The notes below the pieces were generated by a model. It did not search any database and had not been told where the DNA came from. It was given only the letters and a program-made list of their open reading frames with translations. Below are positions 6,431 to 8,845 of a stretch of 8,845 nt of DNA, piece by piece. Location of the stretch: positions 1 to 8,845 of the forward strand of contig JACCYP010000003.1 in assembly GCA_013696425.1 (NCBI GenBank), written 5' to 3'. Origin of the DNA: Thermoleophilaceae bacterium. GTDB taxonomy: Bacteria; Actinomycetota; Thermoleophilia; Solirubrobacterales; Thermoleophilaceae. How positions within the stretch are numbered: position 1 is the stretch's first letter; each line of letters opens with the position of its first letter. The position numbers and the translations under genes were made by a program.

Positions 6431-7527
6431 GAGCGCCCCGGCTCGAGGATCTGACGATCGAGCCCCGGGGCTCGCTGCGCGACGCCATGGGCAAGCTCGA
6501 CACGTCCGGCGCAGGCGTGGTCGTGGTGCTCGACTCAGACCGCCGCCCGATCGGGACCGTGACCGACGGCGACATCCGGCGGGCGATCCTCGGCGGGCTG
6601 ACCCTCGAGGCGCCGGCGGACGAGGTGATGGCGAAGGACCCGACGGTCGCGCGCGCCGGGCTCAACCGCCGCGACGAGCTCGAGCTGATGGTGAAGGCGG
6701 AGGTGGATCAGCTTCCGCTCGTGGACGAGTCCGGGTGCCTCGTGGAGGTCCGCCTGCTCGCCGACACGGTGGCGCGCCCGCTCACCGGCGCTCCCGGAGC
6801 CGGGGACCCGGGGCGCGTCGTGCTGCTGGCGGGCGGCGAGGGCAAGCGGCTGCGCCCGCTCACGGGCCAGACCCCCAAGCCGATGCTCGACGTCGGCGGC
6901 CGGCCGCTGCTCGAGACGATGATCACGCGGCTCGTGGAGCACGGCCTCTGCAACATCACCGTGGCCGTGAAGTACCTCGCCGACCAGATCGAGGGCCACT
7001 TCGGCGACGGCTCCCGGTTCGGCTGCCAGATCGACTACGTGCGTGAGGACACCGCGCTCGGAACCGCGGGACCCGTGCAGCTCGCGGCGGGCGGCGACTA
7101 CACGCCCACGCTCGTGCTGAACGGCGACATCCTCACGACCTTCAACTACCGACGCTTTATCGAGCACCACCAGAAGTCGCACAACCACCTCACCCTCGCG
7201 ATGGTCCCGATCGACACCGAGATTCCCTACGGGGTGCTCGAGCTCGACGACCTCCAGGTCCACGGGATCGTCGAGAAGCCGCGCGAGCGGGCCTTCGTGA
7301 GCGCCGGCATGTACCTGCTCGAGCCGGAGGTGGTGGAGGGCATACCGTCGAACGAGAGAACCGACATGCCCGACCTGCTCAACTGGGCGATCGCCGAGGA
7401 GATGCGCGTGGGTGGCTTCCCCGTGACTGAGTTCTGGCGCGACATCGGCCACCCCGAGGAGTTCGAGGCCGCCGCGAAGGACTACGACGCTCACTTCGCC
7501 GAGCGCGAGCGGACGGCGGGCAGCTGA
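6427..7527 (+). CDS. CBS-domain sugar-1-phosphate nucleotidyltransferase (PtmE-like)
   Basis: A 366-residue two-part protein. Residues about 10-118 form a pair of CBS domains (GTVTDGDIRRAI at 43-54, second repeat about 64-115). Residues about 130-366 form a GlmU/RmlA-type nucleotidyltransferase with the signature LAGGEGKRLRPLT at 134-146, KPM at 151-153, metal-binding NGD at 232-234, EKP at 283-285 and FWRDIGHPEE at 336-345. It should join a hexosamine- or N-acetylhexosamine-1-phosphate to a nucleotide. Campylobacter PtmE, with the same domain order, makes the GDP-linked sugar for legionaminic acid; whether this enzyme uses GTP is inferred. The CBS pair may sense adenine nucleotides. I placed the start at GTG 6427, in a GTGA overlap with the methyltransferase stop after a G-rich stretch. 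The open frame extends upstream to 6238 inside that gene, but the extra part is only its shadow. The stop overlaps the next ATG by one base (TGATG). Confidence 0.88.
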   Translation: MRAPRLEDLTIEPRGSLRDAMGKLDTSGAGVVVVLDSDRRPIGTVTDGDIRRAILGGLTLEAPADEVMAKDPTVARAGLNRRDELELMVKAEVDQLPLVDESGCLVEVRLLADTVARPLTGAPGAGDPGRVVLLAGGEGKRLRPLTGQTPKPMLDVGGRPLLETMITRLVEHGLCNITVAVKYLADQIEGHFGDGSRFGCQIDYVREDTALGTAGPVQLAAGGDYTPTLVLNGDILTTFNYRRFIEHHQKSHNHLTLAMVPIDTEIPYGVLELDDLQVHGIVEKPRERAFVSAGMYLLEPEVVEGIPSNERTDMPDLLNWAIAEEMRVGGFPVTEFWRDIGHPEEFEAAAKDYDAHFAERERTAGS

Positions 7528-8501
7528 TGGGGCGCACCCTCGTCACGGGCTCGGCCGGCTTCATCGCGAGCCATCTCGTGGAGGCGCTCGTGGCCGACGG
7601 CGCCGAGGTGCGTGCGCTCGCGCACTACAACGCGCGCGACGACCTCGGCATGCTCGCCGACATCGATCCCGCCGTGCTTTCCGAGGTCGAGGTGGTGCGC
7701 GGTGACATCACCGACCCCCACCAGATGCGCCGCATCACCGCGGGCTGCGAGCAGGTGATGAACCTCGCGGCCCTGATCGGCATCCCCTACTCCTACGTCG
7801 CGCCCTCGGCCTACGTCGAGGCGAACATCCGCGGCACCCTCAACCTGCTCGAGGCCGCGCGCGAGGAGGGCGTCGAGTGCTTCCTCCAGACCTCCACCAG
7901 CGAGATCTACGGGTCGGCCCAGTACGTGCCGATCGATGAGAAGCACCCGGTCCACCCGCAGTCGCCCTACGCCGCCACGAAGGTCGCCTCGGACCAGCTC
8001 GCCCTTTCCTACCAGCGTTCCTTCGGGACGCCGGCGACGGTCGTGCGGCCGTTCAACACCTACGGCCCGCGCCAGTCGGCGCGCGCCGTGATCCCCACGA
8101 TCCTGAGCCAGCTGTTCGCCGGCGGCTCGGTGAAGCTCGGGAACCTCGACGCGCGCCGCGACCTCACACTGGCCGCCGACACCGCGCAGGGGTTCCTCGC
8201 GATCGCGGGCGCCGACACGGTGGGCGAGGTGCTGAACCTCGGCACCGGCGAGGATCACTCGATCCAGGAGATCTTCGACCTCTGCGTGAGGGTCACGGGG
8301 CGCCAGCCCGAGCTCATGACCGACGAGACACGGGTGCGCCCTCCGGACAGCGAGGTCGACCGCCTGCTCTCCGACCCCACCCGCGTGAGAGAGCTGACCG
8401 GCTGGACGCACCAGCACGACCTCGAGTCGGGCCTCGAGCTGACCGCGGCGTGGATCGAGCGCAACCTCGAGCAATACCGGCCCGAGCAGTACACGGTTTG
8501 A
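7527..8501 (+). CDS. legB: NDP-sugar 4,6-dehydratase, LegB family (extended SDR)
   Basis: A 324-residue extended short-chain dehydrogenase, typical in length. The NAD-binding loop is GSAGFIAS at 8-15, with Ala14 where most relatives have Gly. The dehydratase active site is visible: TSTSEIYG at 122-129 (Thr124, Glu126) and YxxxK at Tyr148/Lys152. The stretches LIGIPYSYVAPSAYV (83-97), AQYVPIDEKHP (131-141) and RPFNTYGPRQSARAVIPTI (174-192) are hallmarks of the LegB group, which acts on NDP-N-acetylglucosamine to give the 4-keto-6-deoxy sugar for legionaminic acid or bacillosamine-type products. The ATG at 7527 overlaps the preceding stop by one base, and its own TGA overlaps the next start. 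The order nucleotidyltransferase-LegB-LegC strongly supports the assignment. The nucleotide (GDP or UDP) is not settled by the sequence. Confidence 0.9.
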   Translation: MGRTLVTGSAGFIASHLVEALVADGAEVRALAHYNARDDLGMLADIDPAVLSEVEVVRGDITDPHQMRRITAGCEQVMNLAALIGIPYSYVAPSAYVEANIRGTLNLLEAAREEGVECFLQTSTSEIYGSAQYVPIDEKHPVHPQSPYAATKVASDQLALSYQRSFGTPATVVRPFNTYGPRQSARAVIPTILSQLFAGGSVKLGNLDARRDLTLAADTAQGFLAIAGADTVGEVLNLGTGEDHSIQEIFDLCVRVTGRQPELMTDETRVRPPDSEVDRLLSDPTRVRELTGWTHQHDLESGLELTAAWIERNLEQYRPEQYTV

Positions 8502-8845
8502 GCCAGACCGGGACCGCAGCGCGCATCCCGCTCTCGGCGCCGTCGATCACAGCGCACGAGCGCGACCGGGTCATGACCTGCCTCGAGGAAGGGTGGGTCT
8601 CGACGGCCGGCCCGCAGGTGCCGGAGCTCGAGGCGGCGCTGGCCGCGGAGCTGGACGTCGCCCACGTGGTCGCGGTGTCGACCGGGACGGCGGCGCTGCA
8701 TCTGTCGCTGCTCGTGGCCGGAGTCGGGGCGGGCGACGAGGTGATCGTGCCCTCGCTGACGTTCATCGCGACCGTGAACGCCGTCTCCTACTGCGGCGCG
8801 CGACCCGTCTTCGCCGATGTGCGCCCGGAGAGCGCGACGCTCGAC
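8498..8845 (+). CDS. legC: LegC-family PLP aminotransferase, N-terminal part (3' end outside window)
   Basis: 116 residues of a DegT/DnrJ/EryC1-type sugar aminotransferase that runs off the window end. It opens with IPLSAPSI (10-17), LEEGWVSTAGP (29-39), the phosphate-binding loop STGTAALH (61-68) and GDEVIVPSLTFIATVNAV, a pattern close to the LegC group that transfers an amino group from glutamate to C4 of the LegB product. The PLP-binding lysine lies beyond the window. The only reasonable start is TTG at 8498, in a TTGA overlap with the LegB stop: no ATG or GTG occurs in this frame before codon 26, which is already inside the conserved region. The four-base overlap matches the habit of the other genes here, so translation is probably coupled to LegB. 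Confidence 0.87.
   Translation, partial: MSQTGTAARIPLSAPSITAHERDRVMTCLEEGWVSTAGPQVPELEAALAAELDVAHVVAVSTGTAALHLSLLVAGVGAGDEVIVPSLTFIATVNAVSYCGARPVFADVRPESATLD

Noticed and set aside
6535..8474. Long minus-strand open frames (6535-7494 and 7491-8474) opposite the nucleotidyltransferase and LegB
   Set aside because: They mirror the codons of two well-supported genes and their translations are repetitive His/Arg/Val/Leu-rich text with no motif.

Overview
The window is a piece of a surface-glycan biosynthesis locus from a very GC-rich bacterium. The base composition, the frequent GTG/TTG starts and the tightly overlapping genes suit an actinobacterium, perhaps of the Thermoleophilia type. That placement is an impression from sequence style and was not tested. 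I see no RNA genes, insertion sequences, CRISPR arrays or phage genes, and almost every base is coding.

Layout. (1) Bases 2-2155, plus strand: the C-terminal end of a GT4-type glycosyltransferase, then a complete ABC transporter of the lipid-linked oligosaccharide flippase type. (2) Bases 2152-5681, minus strand: an operon read from right to left in the order HisH-like glutaminase, HisF2-like synthase, glycosyltransferase, WbpG/PseA-type N-acetyl sugar amidotransferase. (3) Bases 5708-8845, plus strand: a divergent operon of a SAM methyltransferase, a CBS-domain sugar-1-phosphate nucleotidyltransferase (PtmE-like), a LegB-type NDP-sugar 4,6-dehydratase and the start of a LegC-type aminotransferase cut off by the window end. 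The two operons start only 26 bases apart. The minus operon and the ABC transporter converge with interlocked stop codons on a single CTAG.

How the genes may work together (inference from family roles). The nucleotidyltransferase, LegB and LegC catalyse the first steps towards legionaminic acid or a related 2,4-diamino-2,4,6-trideoxy sugar. The HisH/HisF/WbpG trio is the known device for turning an N-acetyl group into an N-acetamidino group: HisH frees ammonia from glutamine, HisF2 channels it, and the ATP-using amidotransferase installs it. The methyltransferase may decorate the same sugar, as in the Campylobacter PtmG/PtmH modification of legionaminic acid. The glycosyltransferases would attach sugars to a lipid-linked glycan, and the ABC transporter would flip it across the membrane.

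The main points for a second look are the predicted acetamidino-(N-methyl-)nonulosonate in an apparent actinobacterium and the HisF2 protein, which has lost the catalytic Asp11 of histidine biosynthesis but keeps all four ammonia-gate residues. A G7 tract also sits where a -1 slip would fuse the methyltransferase to the nucleotidyltransferase.
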